Source of the DNA: FEN-1191 sp964528845
Lineage (GTDB): Bacteria > Pseudomonadota > Gammaproteobacteria > Steroidobacterales > Steroidobacteraceae
Reading direction: 5' to 3'
Assembly (NCBI GenBank): GCA_964528845.1
Contig: CAZGVE010000001.1
Span: 124,001-188,000 of the forward strand
Length of the DNA: 64,000 nucleotides
In this document: piece after piece, positions 53,663 to 62,603 of the stretch
Layout: each line of letters begins with the position of its first letter
Position numbering within the stretch: position 1 is the first letter of the stretch
Position numbers and translations under genes: made by a program
Notes under the pieces: model-generated
What the model was told of the DNA's origin: nothing
Database searches by the model: none
What the model saw: the letters and a program-made list of their open reading frames with translations, nothing else

Positions 53663-55652
53663 CTTGTGGCCCGCGGCCACCTAGCAGCCAGGCGTAGAGT
53701 GCAGCCAGCGCCGCGACGAACACGAATCCTCCGATCCAGACCGCGGCATTCGCGAAACTGTCCCCGACCAGCGCGAGCGGCGCGGCGTTTCCAGAGAACA
53801 CGACGACTGCAGCGAGCAGCACGCCGATCAGGCTCTCGCCGACGATCAGCCCGGAGGCCAGCAGCACACCGAGCTGGCGCGTGGCCGCGGGATTCGGTGT
53901 CGCTGCTGCGCGCCGCTCGAACGCCCAGCCCGCGATCGCACCGACTGTGATCATCAGCGTCGTCGAAGTCGGCAGATAGATGCCGAGCCCTACGGCCAGC
54001 GGTGGCAGGTGCAGCCGCGAACTGCGGCGCAGCAGTTCGTCGATCACGATGACGCCGGCACCAATCAGCGCTCCGGCGCCAATCAGGTTCCAGTTCAGGT
54101 TGCCCTGGATCACGCCCTGTGCGAGTGCCGAAATCAGCGCCGCCTGAGGCGCCGGCAGCGCACGCGCCGGATCCACGCCGGGAGCCCCGGCGAAGCCGTA
54201 GGCGTGGTTCAGCAGATCGAGGATCGGCGGGATGACGGCAGCTCCCGCCACCACGCCGACGACCAGCGCGACCTGCTGCCGCCACGGCGTCGCATCCACG
54301 AGCTGCCCGGTCTTCAGGTCCTGCAGGTTGTCATTGGAGATCGTCGCCGCCGCGAATACGACCGCGGTGACCAGCAGGGCGAACGCGACCAGCGCCGGTG
54401 CGGCCGCTGCAGGCAGCACCGGCTTGATGGCAAACACCAGCAGCAGCGCGACGCCGATCACGACCAGGATGCCGATGCCGGAGAGCGGACTGTTGGAGGA
54501 ACCGATCAGTCCCGCCATGTAACCGCAGACCGTCGCCACGAAGAAACTCATCAGCACGACGTACACGATTCCACCCGCGACCAGCAGCGGCGCCTGCTCG
54601 CCGAGACCGCTCTGAGTGCTGAATGCGCCGAACAGCCATCCGATCGGGACCAGGCACGCTAGCGTCACGAGGCCGACCAGTCCGATTGGGATATCGCGTT
54701 CCGTGCGCGGCAGCGAGCCGGCCTGGCCGGCGCTTCGCAGCCTCGCGGCCAGCATCGCCGAGCGCAGCCCTCCCAGCACCGGCCGCACCAGTTTGAGCAG
54801 CGTCCAGACGGCGGCGGTACCGATCGCGCCGGCGCCGAGGAAGCGCACCTGATGGCTCCAAACCGCCTGTGCGGCCTGCGCGGCCGCGCCGCTCCCCGGG
54901 TGCATCGAGGTCAGCCACGGCACGGCTCCGGCCCAGCCGATCAGCGCACCCACCAGCATTGCGATCCCGACCGCCAGGCCGACCAGATGTCCGACGGCGA
55001 AGAGGGCGAACGAAAGGCTGAAATCGAAGCCCGAAACGGCCCCGCGCGTCCCGACGCGAAAGTAACGCACGACGTCGCCGGCAAACAGCTGTGTCGCGAC
55101 TACCGCAGCAAATGCGGCCGACACCACGCTGCCTATGACGATCGCCCGCAGGCCAGCGTGGCTCGCCGCGAGGTCAGCAGATGAGGATTGCTGCCCGGCG
55201 TGGGCACCGACCTTGAGCACCTCGGCGCAGGCGACGCCTTCCGGATACGGCAGGTCGGACTCCGTGACGAGTGCACGGCGCAGCGGGATCGAGTACATGA
55301 CACCAAGTACTCCGCCGACGGCGCAGATCGTGAAGCTGAACGCATACGGGAACCCGCTCCACCATCCGATCATGATCAGCCCGGGCAATACGAAGATGAT
55401 CGAAGACAGCGTGCCGGCGGCCGAGGCCACCGTCTGCACGATGTTGTTCTCCTGGATCGTCGATCCGGCGAATCCGCGAAGTATCGCCATCGAGATCACG
55501 GCGGCGGGTATGGAGGTCGCGAAAGTCAGTCCCGCCTTCAGACCGAAGTAGGCATTGGCCGCGGTGAAGACCAGTGTGATCCCGATCCCGAGCGCGAGGC
55601 CACGCCAGCTCAGCTCGCGGCGGGCGGGCATGGAATGCTGCGCCGGGTCCAT
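53631..55652 (-). CDS. OPT family oligopeptide transporter
   Basis: 673-aa membrane protein of about 15-16 helices. The N-terminal LTFATSIPAAVISMAILRGF and ENNIVQTVASAAGTLSSIIFVLPGLIMIGWW segments, and GNLNWNLIGAGALIGAGVIVIDELL near the C-terminus, are characteristic of the bacterial OPT subfamily. Members import oligopeptides or metal chelates. Convergent with the POT gene; located 27 bases after the SRPBCC gene on the same strand. Confidence 0.9.
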   Translation of the reverse strand: MDPAQHSMPARRELSWRGLALGIGITLVFTAANAYFGLKAGLTFATSIPAAVISMAILRGFAGSTIQENNIVQTVASAAGTLSSIIFVLPGLIMIGWWSGFPYAFSFTICAVGGVLGVMYSIPLRRALVTESDLPYPEGVACAEVLKVGAHAGQQSSSADLAASHAGLRAIVIGSVVSAAFAAVVATQLFAGDVVRYFRVGTRGAVSGFDFSLSFALFAVGHLVGLAVGIAMLVGALIGWAGAVPWLTSMHPGSGAAAQAAQAVWSHQVRFLGAGAIGTAAVWTLLKLVRPVLGGLRSAMLAARLRSAGQAGSLPRTERDIPIGLVGLVTLACLVPIGWLFGAFSTQSGLGEQAPLLVAGGIVYVVLMSFFVATVCGYMAGLIGSSNSPLSGIGILVVIGVALLLVFAIKPVLPAAAAPALVAFALLVTAVVFAAATISNDNLQDLKTGQLVDATPWRQQVALVVGVVAGAAVIPPILDLLNHAYGFAGAPGVDPARALPAPQAALISALAQGVIQGNLNWNLIGAGALIGAGVIVIDELLRRSSRLHLPPLAVGLGIYLPTSTTLMITVGAIAGWAFERRAAATPNPAATRQLGVLLASGLIVGESLIGVLLAAVVVFSGNAAPLALVGDSFANAAVWIGGFVFVAALAALYAWLLGGRGPQASGPAASSGA

Positions 55653-55679
55653 CGTGCGCGACTCGCCTTGAGCCTGCGC

Positions 55680-56165
55680 CTAGAGCTGCCGCGAGCGTGC
55701 AGCCGCGGCAGCCGAGGGCTCGAGCATGACCTTGAGCCGCCGCAACGCGCGCTCCCAGCCACCTCGCAGACGCAGGTACATCGCGTCCCAGTTCTGGCTC
55801 TCCGGAATGCCGGATCCGAGCAGCCGCAGCACCGTGACCGGGCCGGCCGTTGGCTCCCGCGCCGTGAGCTCGTCGCGATCGAGCAGGAAATCATCGACGA
55901 TGACCGCCTCCTCCGCCGACAGCTCCGGTACCGGCAGGTAGATCAGGCGCAGCCGGCGCGGTGGGGCGAACACGTCGATATGCGCCTCGCGGCTCAGGTC
56001 CTGATCCGGGCGCGACCAGAAGCTGCCGCCCTCGCGCGCATCCACGCGCGTGGCCGGCGTATACCAGCGCGCGAGCAGCGCAGGCTCGATCAGCGAGCGC
56101 CAGACGGTGTCGATATCGACGCGGATGTCGATACGGTGCGCGTAGCCGCGGGTGCGGTCTGCCAT
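55680..56165 (-). CDS. SRPBCC/AHSA1-like protein
   Basis: 161-aa START-like (SRPBCC) domain: YAHRIDIRVDIDTVWRSLIEPALLARWY with the W-x-x-L-(T)-x-P pattern at the start, and VTVLRLLGSGIPESQNWDAMYLRLRGGWERAL at the C-terminal helix that closes the hydrophobic pocket. No signal peptide. Function unknown; homologues bind hydrophobic ligands or assist Hsp90. Located 4 bases after dedA. Confidence 0.8.
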   Translation of the reverse strand: MADRTRGYAHRIDIRVDIDTVWRSLIEPALLARWYTPATRVDAREGGSFWSRPDQDLSREAHIDVFAPPRRLRLIYLPVPELSAEEAVIVDDFLLDRDELTAREPTAGPVTVLRLLGSGIPESQNWDAMYLRLRGGWERALRRLKVMLEPSAAAAARSRQL

Positions 56166-56169
56166 GTCT

Positions 56170-56805
56170 CTAGTCCTTGCGCGTATTGCGCTCGCGCAGT
56201 GCGACCGCCAGCAGGGGCAGCAAAGACGCTGCGACCACCATGAGGGTCACGAGTCCGAAGTTCTGCTTGACCCATGGCAGGTTGCCAAACGCGTAGCCAC
56301 CGAGCAGGAACAGTGCAACCCACAGCAGCGCACCGCCGAAATTGAAGGCCTGGAAGCGCAGGTACGGCATATGGCCGATGCCGGCGACGAACGGCGTGAA
56401 GGTGCGGACGATCGGCGTGAAACGCGAGAGCAGCACCGTGATGCCTCCGTGACGCTCGAAATACGCTTCTGTGCGCCGCAGGTATTCGAGCCGGAAGTAG
56501 CGGTTGCGTCCATTGAAAGCCCGCTGCCCGAGCGAGCGGCCCAATGCATAGTTCAGTGTGTTACCGGCGACGGCGGCCAGGACCAGCAGCGCGTACACGC
56601 CGCCTAGCGGGAGCTTGCCGCTGCCGCCCACGGCAGCGAGCGCGCCGAAGCCGAACAGCAGCGAATCCCCCGGCAGGAACGGCGTGACCACCAGTCCCGT
56701 CTCGGCGAAAATGATCGCGAACAGCATCGCGTAGATCCAGGCATCGTAGCGCGTCACCAGCTCGACCAGGTGGCGGTCGAGATGCAGCATGAAGTCCAGG
56801 ATCAC
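56170..56805 (-). CDS. DedA family membrane protein
   Basis: 211-aa integral membrane protein of the DedA/VTT family. Motifs FAETGLVVTPFLPGDSLLFGFGALA and RFTPIVRTFTPFVAGIGHMPYLRF include the conserved Arg pair and Glu/Pro-Gly residues linked to lipid scramblase activity (undecaprenyl phosphate flipping). GTG 56805 overlaps the ctp stop codon (GTGA); ATG 56790 is the alternative and gives the usual family N-terminus. Confidence 0.92.
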   Translation of the reverse strand: MILDFMLHLDRHLVELVTRYDAWIYAMLFAIIFAETGLVVTPFLPGDSLLFGFGALAAVGGSGKLPLGGVYALLVLAAVAGNTLNYALGRSLGQRAFNGRNRYFRLEYLRRTEAYFERHGGITVLLSRFTPIVRTFTPFVAGIGHMPYLRFQAFNFGGALLWVALFLLGGYAFGNLPWVKQNFGLVTLMVVAASLLPLLAVALRERNTRKD

Positions 56806-58097
56806 TGTGCGCGGGCCTGGCCGGCGGCGCGCGTCGCGAGCGCCCCCGGATGTGCCGACAGCGCCTGCAGCGCGCGGGCGACTTGCACGTCGCGCTGTGC
56901 CAACGTCGGCGCTGCGGCCGTTTCGGTCTCGTCCATCTGCGCCGGCGGCTGCTCGGGACCGTCGAGCAGCACGTCCGGCTCGATGCCGACACCGTTGATC
57001 GAGGCGCCCGAAGGCGTGAAATAGCGCGACGTCGTGATCTTGAGCGCCTGGTCACCCTCGAGCGGCATGATGGTCTGCACCGATCCCTTGCCGTAGGTGC
57101 GCCGGCCGACCAGCGTCGCGCGCGCGTTGTCGTGCAGGGCCGCGGCGAGGATCTCCGAGGCCGACGCGGATCCACCGTTCACGAGTACCACCAGGCTTGC
57201 GCCCGCGGTGATGTCTCCAGGCATCGCCTCCATCCTGAACCTGGCGGCGGCGGTACGCCCATCGGCACTCACGATCGTACCGTGGTCGAGGAAATCGTCT
57301 GCGATCTGCACCGCGGCGTCGAGCACGCCGCCCGGGTTGTTGCGCAGGTCGATCACGAATCCCTTCAGCCGTTCGGGTTCTGCATGCTCGAGCTGGTCGA
57401 CGGACTGCTCGAGCTCCGTGGCCGTGGTCTCCGTGAAGCTCGTGATGCGCAGATAGCCATAGCCGGTAGCGAGCAGCTCTGCGGCCACGCTGTGCAGTTG
57501 CATCTGGGCACGCTTGACCTTGAACTCGAGCAGCCCCACGGAACCTTCGCGTCGCACCGCCAATCGCAGCACACTGCCTTCCGGGCCGCGCATGCGCGAG
57601 ATCGCCGCGTCGACATTGCCCGCATCCACCGCCTGATCGTCGATCCGGACGATCACGTCCCCAGTCATGATCCCGGCACGGGCCGCCGGCGAACCAGGCA
57701 TGCGGCGCACGATACTCACGCCTTCCTTGCCGGCCGCGACTTCGACGCCGATGCCGGCGTAGCTGCCCGTGGTATTGACCTTCATCTCGTCGAATTCATC
57801 GGGACTCAGGAAGCTCGAGTGCTCATCGAGTCCCTCGACCATGCCGCGGATCGCGTTCTGCATCAGCACGTGATCGTCGACCGGGTCGACGTAGTTCTCG
57901 CGCACGCGCTGCATTACCTCGGCGAGCAGCTGCGCATCGCTCCAGGGCAGGGGTTCCACGTGACGGCCGTGCGCGCCGCCTCCGGCCGGCACCGGCGTCG
58001 CAGCGCGCTCGGCGAGCACGCGGTCGGCCACCGACAGCGACAGGCCGATCAGCACTCCGAGCGCCATGGCGAGCATCAGCCGGGAAGGTTTGGCCAT
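56802..58097 (-). CDS. Carboxyl-terminal processing protease (S41)
   Basis: 431-aa periplasmic serine protease. Signal/anchor helix (LMLAMALGVLIGLSLSVAD), an N-terminal helical region, a PDZ domain (about 105-180: GIGVEVAAGKEGVSIVRRMPGSPAARAGIMTGD) and the S41 catalytic domain with GFVIDLRNNPGGVLDAAV, the catalytic Ser in NGGSASASEIL and Lys in RRTYGKGSVQ. C-terminal ~60 residues are a low-complexity tail. CtpA-like enzymes trim envelope proteins and cell-wall hydrolases. Upstream lie the EAL gene and envC. Confidence 0.93.
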   Translation of the reverse strand: MAKPSRLMLAMALGVLIGLSLSVADRVLAERAATPVPAGGGAHGRHVEPLPWSDAQLLAEVMQRVRENYVDPVDDHVLMQNAIRGMVEGLDEHSSFLSPDEFDEMKVNTTGSYAGIGVEVAAGKEGVSIVRRMPGSPAARAGIMTGDVIVRIDDQAVDAGNVDAAISRMRGPEGSVLRLAVRREGSVGLLEFKVKRAQMQLHSVAAELLATGYGYLRITSFTETTATELEQSVDQLEHAEPERLKGFVIDLRNNPGGVLDAAVQIADDFLDHGTIVSADGRTAAARFRMEAMPGDITAGASLVVLVNGGSASASEILAAALHDNARATLVGRRTYGKGSVQTIMPLEGDQALKITTSRYFTPSGASINGVGIEPDVLLDGPEQPPAQMDETETAAAPTLAQRDVQVARALQALSAHPGALATRAAGQARAQ

Positions 58098-58169
58098 GCG
58101 TTGAATACTACAGGGGTGTCCGGCCGGCGCCAAAGTCGTGACCGGACCGGCCGACTCGCGCCAGTGGAT

Positions 58170-60440
58170 CTAGCCCGCGCGCGCCTGCTCTTCGGCCGGA
58201 TCCGTGGCCCCTTCTTCGGGCCACACACCACTCGGACTCGAGGCCGCCGCGTACAGCGGCAGCTCGGCCAGCAGATCGATCAGCGGCACCGGCCTGGCGA
58301 TCGCGAAGCCCTGGCCGTAGTCGACGCCGAGAGCCGTGATCCGCGTGCGGATTTCCTCGGTCTCGATGTATTCCGCGACGGTCGTCAGCGACATCGCGTG
58401 CGCGAGCTGGGCGATGGCCTGCACCATGGATTCGGCGCGCGGATCCTTGAGCACGTCGCGCACGAAACTGCCGTCGATCTTGAGCATCCCTATCGGCAGG
58501 GTGCGCAGATAGGCGAGCGAACTCAGGCCGGTACCGAAGTCGTCGAGCGCTATGTTGCAGCCCAGCTTGCGCAGCCGGCGCATCAGTGCCTCGGCCCGGA
58601 CCAGGTTGCCGATCGCAGCGCTCTCGGTCAGCTCGAAGCACAGCGAGGATGGCGGCAATCCGCTCTCTTCTATCAGGCGTGCCACGTGCTCGGTGAAGTC
58701 CGCGTCCTGCAGCGACTGCCCCGAGAAATTGATCGTGAACACGATCGAGCTCTGACGCAGCAGCTCCGCATGGGGCTGCAGCATCTCGATCGCATGCCCG
58801 ATGACCCAGCGGTCGATGGTGGGCATGAGCTGGTAGCGGTTGGCCGCCGACATGAAGTGATCGGGCCCGACGATCTCGCCGTTCTCGGCCAGCATCCGCA
58901 GCAGGATCTCGAAATGCGGTGCGCCGTTGTGTCCGCCCAGCGGCACGATCATCTGCGCATTCAGATGCAGGCGGTTCTCCGTGATCGCGCTGCGCAGATC
59001 GCTGACCAGATTGATGTCGGTGAATCGCCGCACGATGCTTTCGTCGGCTTCCTGGTAGACCTCGACGCGGTTGCGGCCACGATCGTTCGCGGCCTTGCAG
59101 GCCGTCTCGGCCGCCGCGAACGCATGCACGAATTCCTTTGAGCGCGGCTCGACTGACGATACCCCGATGCTGATCGAGACCGGCATCTTGCCGTCGCCGA
59201 TGCCGGCACCGACCGATTCGGCGCCGATGCGCAGCGACTCGGCGAATTTCGCGGCATCTCCCAAGCCGGCCGGCAGCAGGATCGCGAACCGGTCGCCCGA
59301 GATGCGGGCGGCGAGCGCACGCGGCGGAATGCGCTCGCGGATCAGTTCGCCGAGCAGGCCGATTACCCGATCGCCCATGTGCATGCCGAAATTCTCGTTG
59401 ATCACATGCAGGCGGTTGATGTCGATGGACAACGCGCTCCACCAGCTCTGAGTGCTCTCGCGCTCCTCGAGCACGGCACGTACGCGCTCCTCGAACGCGG
59501 GGCGCGTCAGCAGCCCGGTCAGCGCGTCGTAGCTATGGGCGATGATCGAGGCCACGCGGCGCGCGAGCAGCTCTGTCAGGCGCGCATGGTGCGGCGTGAA
59601 TTCGGGAGCCGTGTCCGCCCGGAACAGCGCCAGCACTCCCATGCAGCGACCGTCGGAACGCGGGATCGGGCATGCCAGCACGCGATAGTTCACCGGGTCC
59701 GGCCCGACCTGCAGCACCAGCTTGTTGACGATGGCTGCCTTGCGGCGCACCTGGGCCATCGACAGCAGGTGCCGGTGCGCGCGCGCCAGCAGCGCGTTGT
59801 CCAGCGTGGAATTCGGGGCCGTATGCACCAGCGCGATGCCCTTCTCGGGAATGATCAGGGCGGCCATGCCGACCTTCAGGTGCGCGGTGGCACTCACGAC
59901 CAGCGCCTTCAGGTCGGTCGCGCTCTCCGGCTTCGCGTCCGCCGTGCTGCCGGAGACCGACAGCAGCATCTCGAGATCGTTGTCCTGCTCGATCAGCGAG
60001 CTGTGCAGGTTCAGGATCTCGTCGCGTGCGAGCAGCTCGCGGCGCAGGCATTCGATCGCCGGCCGCACCAGGGACTGCACGAAGGAGAACGTGCGCTGCT
60101 CGCCGTCCGCCGAGCGGCAGACGATCGCGACCAGCGCAAAAGGCTTGAGCTCTCCCGGTTCGTCGTCGCGGCGCAGCCAGAACAGGTACGCGGGCTCGCC
60201 GGCCACGGAGCAGGTTTCCCCGTGGCTGTCGGCCGTGCGCGCCGCCGCCTCCAGCGAGCTGATGACGGCCTGGGACAGGTCAGACCCGATGGCCATCTCA
60301 CCGGCCCAATGCAGCTCGCCGCGCGCATTGAACACCGCGAGGTTGGTGAGCCGCGGCAGCAGCGCCCGCAGCAGCTGGGCGTATGGCTCCAGCGACGACC
60401 ACGAGGCGACGCTGCGGCGCTCAGGTGCGGTTTTACTCAT
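58170..60440 (-). CDS. GAF-GGDEF-EAL cyclic-di-GMP phosphodiesterase with degenerate GGDEF
   Basis: 756-aa cytoplasmic protein: an N-terminal sensor region with a GAF-like domain (about 150-325), a GGDEF domain (about 330-490) whose active site reads SGDRF and is therefore probably inactive, and an EAL domain (about 505-745). The EAL catalytic set looks complete: FEILLRM, INFSGQ, FELTES, LDDFGTGLSSLAYL, LKIDGSFV, VAEYIET and GQGF. It should hydrolyse c-di-GMP, with the GGDEF possibly sensing GTP. It lies between envC and the ctp gene, an unusual position. Start ATG 60440 lacks a strong ribosome-binding site. Confidence 0.9.
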   Translation of the reverse strand: MSKTAPERRSVASWSSLEPYAQLLRALLPRLTNLAVFNARGELHWAGEMAIGSDLSQAVISSLEAAARTADSHGETCSVAGEPAYLFWLRRDDEPGELKPFALVAIVCRSADGEQRTFSFVQSLVRPAIECLRRELLARDEILNLHSSLIEQDNDLEMLLSVSGSTADAKPESATDLKALVVSATAHLKVGMAALIIPEKGIALVHTAPNSTLDNALLARAHRHLLSMAQVRRKAAIVNKLVLQVGPDPVNYRVLACPIPRSDGRCMGVLALFRADTAPEFTPHHARLTELLARRVASIIAHSYDALTGLLTRPAFEERVRAVLEERESTQSWWSALSIDINRLHVINENFGMHMGDRVIGLLGELIRERIPPRALAARISGDRFAILLPAGLGDAAKFAESLRIGAESVGAGIGDGKMPVSISIGVSSVEPRSKEFVHAFAAAETACKAANDRGRNRVEVYQEADESIVRRFTDINLVSDLRSAITENRLHLNAQMIVPLGGHNGAPHFEILLRMLAENGEIVGPDHFMSAANRYQLMPTIDRWVIGHAIEMLQPHAELLRQSSIVFTINFSGQSLQDADFTEHVARLIEESGLPPSSLCFELTESAAIGNLVRAEALMRRLRKLGCNIALDDFGTGLSSLAYLRTLPIGMLKIDGSFVRDVLKDPRAESMVQAIAQLAHAMSLTTVAEYIETEEIRTRITALGVDYGQGFAIARPVPLIDLLAELPLYAAASSPSGVWPEEGATDPAEEQARAG

Positions 60441-60542
60441 GCTGACTTGCTGTCGTTTCGGAACGTCAGGGTCGCGCATTGCGGAGCGACGTTCCTTGAC
60501 GGACGTCGCCTTTTGGAGAAGATCGGCGCCGCTCCGGCCCGA

Positions 60543-61733
60543 TCAGCGTGCGTCGACGGCCACCGGCGATGCAGCACTCGGCCGCTGCTCGCGGAACCAG
60601 GGCCGCGGGTCCAGCGGCCGGCCGTTGTGCCGGATCTCGAAATAGAGTTCCGGGTTCGGGCGCCCGCCGGTGTCCCCGGCTGCCGCGATCATCTCGCCGG
60701 CCGCTACCGACTCGCCCGCAGATTTGAACAGCCGGTCGTTGTGGGCATAGAGGCTCAAGTACCCCTCCCCGTGATCCAGGATCGCGAGCAGACCGAGGCC
60801 CGGCAACCAGTCCGCGTAGACGACACGGCCGGCCGTGATGGCCCGCACGGGCGCATCACGGGCGGTCGACACCAGAATACCGTCCCAGCGGATGCCGCTG
60901 GCGCGGGTTTGGCCGAATTCGGCGGCCAGTACGCCGGCCACGGGCCAGTCCAGCTGCCCGCGCAGTCGTCCGAAGGCTGTCGATACGTCCGGCGGGGCGA
61001 CTTCCGGCAGCGAGCGGTTGAGCCGCCGCAGCAGTCGCTCGAGGTCCGACTGCTGGGTCCGAAGCCGCGCCAGGCTCGCCTCGCGCGTCTGCGCCTGGGA
61101 TTCGAGGCTTGCGAGCACGCGTCGGCGGTCATCCCGCAGTCCCTCGAGGCGATGCAGCTGCTGCTGCTGCTCGGCTTCGAGCTCACCGAGCTGCTGCTGC
61201 TGCTGCGCGAGCTGGGTGTCGAGCGCATCGAGCTGCTGCACGTGCTGCTGGATGGCCGCGATCTGCTGCGCGCGCGCGCGACCGAAGTAGCCATAGTAGG
61301 CAAACAGGCGCGCGCTATTTTGCGGATCCCGTGCCTCGAGCAGCAGCTTGAGGGGCTCCTGGCGCCCGATCAGATAGGCGGCCCGCAGCTGGCCTGCAAG
61401 CGCCGCGCGCTGCGCATCGATCGCCTGCTGCTCGGAGGCGCGCTGCTGGGTGAGCGCGGTACGGCGGGAGCTGCGCGTGGCGATCTCGATCGCGGTGCGG
61501 TCATACTGCTCGCGGGCCTCGCCGAGCGACTGCTCGGCCGCGCGCAGCGTTGCGGACAGCCGGTCGCGCTCCAGCGCGTCGCGGCTGATTTCCCGCGTCA
61601 TGGCCTCGATCCTGGTGCGCAGGCTGCTGAGCTGGGCCGAAGTCTGTTGCCGCGACGCAGCGAAAAGCTCGGAGGTCCACAGACCCGCCACGGCGCACAG
61701 CAGCACTGCGCCGGCGCCAGCCGCACGCTTCAT
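60543..61733 (-). CDS. envC: Murein hydrolase activator EnvC
   Basis: 396-aa periplasmic activator of amidases AmiA/AmiB at the septum. Signal peptide (MKRAAGAGAVLLCAVAGLW), a long coiled coil (about 25-250, Gln/Arg/Glu-rich with LAQQQQQLGELEAEQQQQLHRLEG) and a C-terminal LytM (M23) domain (about 265-385). The LytM zinc ligands are not conserved: RWDGI replaces the His motif and LYFEIR the LHFE motif, matching the degenerate LytM of EnvC rather than an active endopeptidase. The gpmI gene usually upstream is absent. Confidence 0.92.
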   Translation of the reverse strand: MKRAAGAGAVLLCAVAGLWTSELFAASRQQTSAQLSSLRTRIEAMTREISRDALERDRLSATLRAAEQSLGEAREQYDRTAIEIATRSSRRTALTQQRASEQQAIDAQRAALAGQLRAAYLIGRQEPLKLLLEARDPQNSARLFAYYGYFGRARAQQIAAIQQHVQQLDALDTQLAQQQQQLGELEAEQQQQLHRLEGLRDDRRRVLASLESQAQTREASLARLRTQQSDLERLLRRLNRSLPEVAPPDVSTAFGRLRGQLDWPVAGVLAAEFGQTRASGIRWDGILVSTARDAPVRAITAGRVVYADWLPGLGLLAILDHGEGYLSLYAHNDRLFKSAGESVAAGEMIAAAGDTGGRPNPELYFEIRHNGRPLDPRPWFREQRPSAASPVAVDAR

Positions 61734-61792
61734 GTTGAGCTTCGCGGTACTCAGAGCTGATTAATCCTCAAATCTGCACGGTGGCCAATCGC

Positions 61793-61798
61793 TATAAT
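61793..61798 (+). promoter_or_regulatory. Consensus -10 element upstream of rhodanese gene
   Basis: A perfect TATAAT lies 39 bases before ATG 61838 in the divergent envC/rhodanese spacer. No good -35 is found at 16-19 bases, so it may be activator-dependent or a chance match. Confidence 0.4.
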
Positions 61799-61837
61799 GA
61801 TCGGCTCCGCCTGCCGAGTGAACCTTTAGGGTACGCG

Positions 61838-62260
61838 ATGGATCGACTGCTCGAATACTGCACCCACCATCCGTGGCTGGCCGCCTTCGCGGCGGTGGCG
61901 GCGCTAGCCGTGCTCGCGTACGAGCTGCGCGAGCAGGCCGGCAGCGCCGGGGCGGTATCGCCGCAGGACGTGATCCGGCTGATGAACCAGGGAGCGACGG
62001 TGCTCGACCTGCGGGCCGAGCCGGAGTACGCCGCCGGCCACATCAGCGGCGCTCGGCACTTCGACCCGGGCCGCATCGGCGAAGCGTCCGATGCGCTCAA
62101 GAAGTACAAGGAGCGTGCGCTGGTCGTCTACTGCGACCGGGGCCATACCGCCGCCGCGACCGTGCGCAAGCTGGCGGCACAGGGCTTCACGAAAGTCTTC
62201 AACCTGCGTGGCGGTCTGAGTGCCTGGCGCGCCGAGAACCTGCCACTCACGCGCGAGTGA
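61838..62260 (+). CDS. Membrane-anchored rhodanese (YibN-like)
   Basis: 140-aa protein: one N-terminal membrane helix (WLAAFAAVAALAVLAYELREQ, about 12-32) and a rhodanese domain with VLDLRAEPEYAAGHISGARH and the active-site Cys in VVYCDRGHTAA (about residue 97). It presumably transfers sulfur in the cytoplasm. An AGGG 7 bases before ATG 61838 supports the start. The order rhodanese-grxC-secB-gpsA equals yibN-grxC-secB-gpsA of E. coli. Confidence 0.9.
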   Translation: MDRLLEYCTHHPWLAAFAAVAALAVLAYELREQAGSAGAVSPQDVIRLMNQGATVLDLRAEPEYAAGHISGARHFDPGRIGEASDALKKYKERALVVYCDRGHTAAATVRKLAAQGFTKVFNLRGGLSAWRAENLPLTRE

Positions 62261-62274
62261 GCGAGCAGCGCGCC

Positions 62275-62538
62275 ATGACCGCCGAGCAGGTACTGATGTA
62301 CACGACTTCCTGGTGCCCGTACTGCGCGCGTGCCCGCGAATTGCTGGCCTCCAAGGGCGTGGTATTGCGGGAAATCGATATCGACGTGGAACCGTCACAG
62401 CGCGCGGAGATGATCCGGCGCAGCGGACGGCGCACGGTGCCGCAGATCTTCATTGGCGAGCACCATGTCGGCGGCTGTGATGAGCTGCATGCCCTCGATG
62501 CGGCGGGCGGACTCGATGTGCTGCTGGCACGGCACTGA
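62275..62538 (+). CDS. grxC: Glutaredoxin 3
   Basis: 87-aa thiol oxidoreductase. Active site CPYC (in YTTSWCPYCARARELL, about residues 14-17), the TVPQIFI cis-Pro motif and GGCDELHALDAAGGL glutathione-binding helix. ATG 62275 is preferred; a GTG at 62257 overlapping the rhodanese stop codon (GTGA) is also possible. Confidence 0.94.
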   Translation: MTAEQVLMYTTSWCPYCARARELLASKGVVLREIDIDVEPSQRAEMIRRSGRRTVPQIFIGEHHVGGCDELHALDAAGGLDVLLARH

Positions 62539-62603
62539 GTTGCAACGCGCCGGCGGTACGATGCGCGACTCATTGATCCAAAACGACCGAGGTTGATCCC
62601 ATT

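Noticed and set aside
57950..57966. CACGTG-centred sequence as a possible parS site
   Set aside because: Only about 10 of the 14 central consensus positions match, it lies inside ctp, and it is 15 kb from parAB.
56850..59141. Open frame of 763 codons on the plus strand
   Set aside because: Antisense to the ctp and EAL genes, which have complete catalytic motifs; composition typical of a shadow frame.
61149..61215. CTG/CAG-rich stretch as an unstable repeat
   Set aside because: Encodes the Gln-rich coiled coil of EnvC with interruptions; ordinary for this family.
59379..61760. Open frame of 793 codons on the plus strand
   Set aside because: Antisense to the EAL and envC genes, rich in Arg/Gln/His as expected of a shadow frame in GC-rich DNA, and with no recognisable domain.
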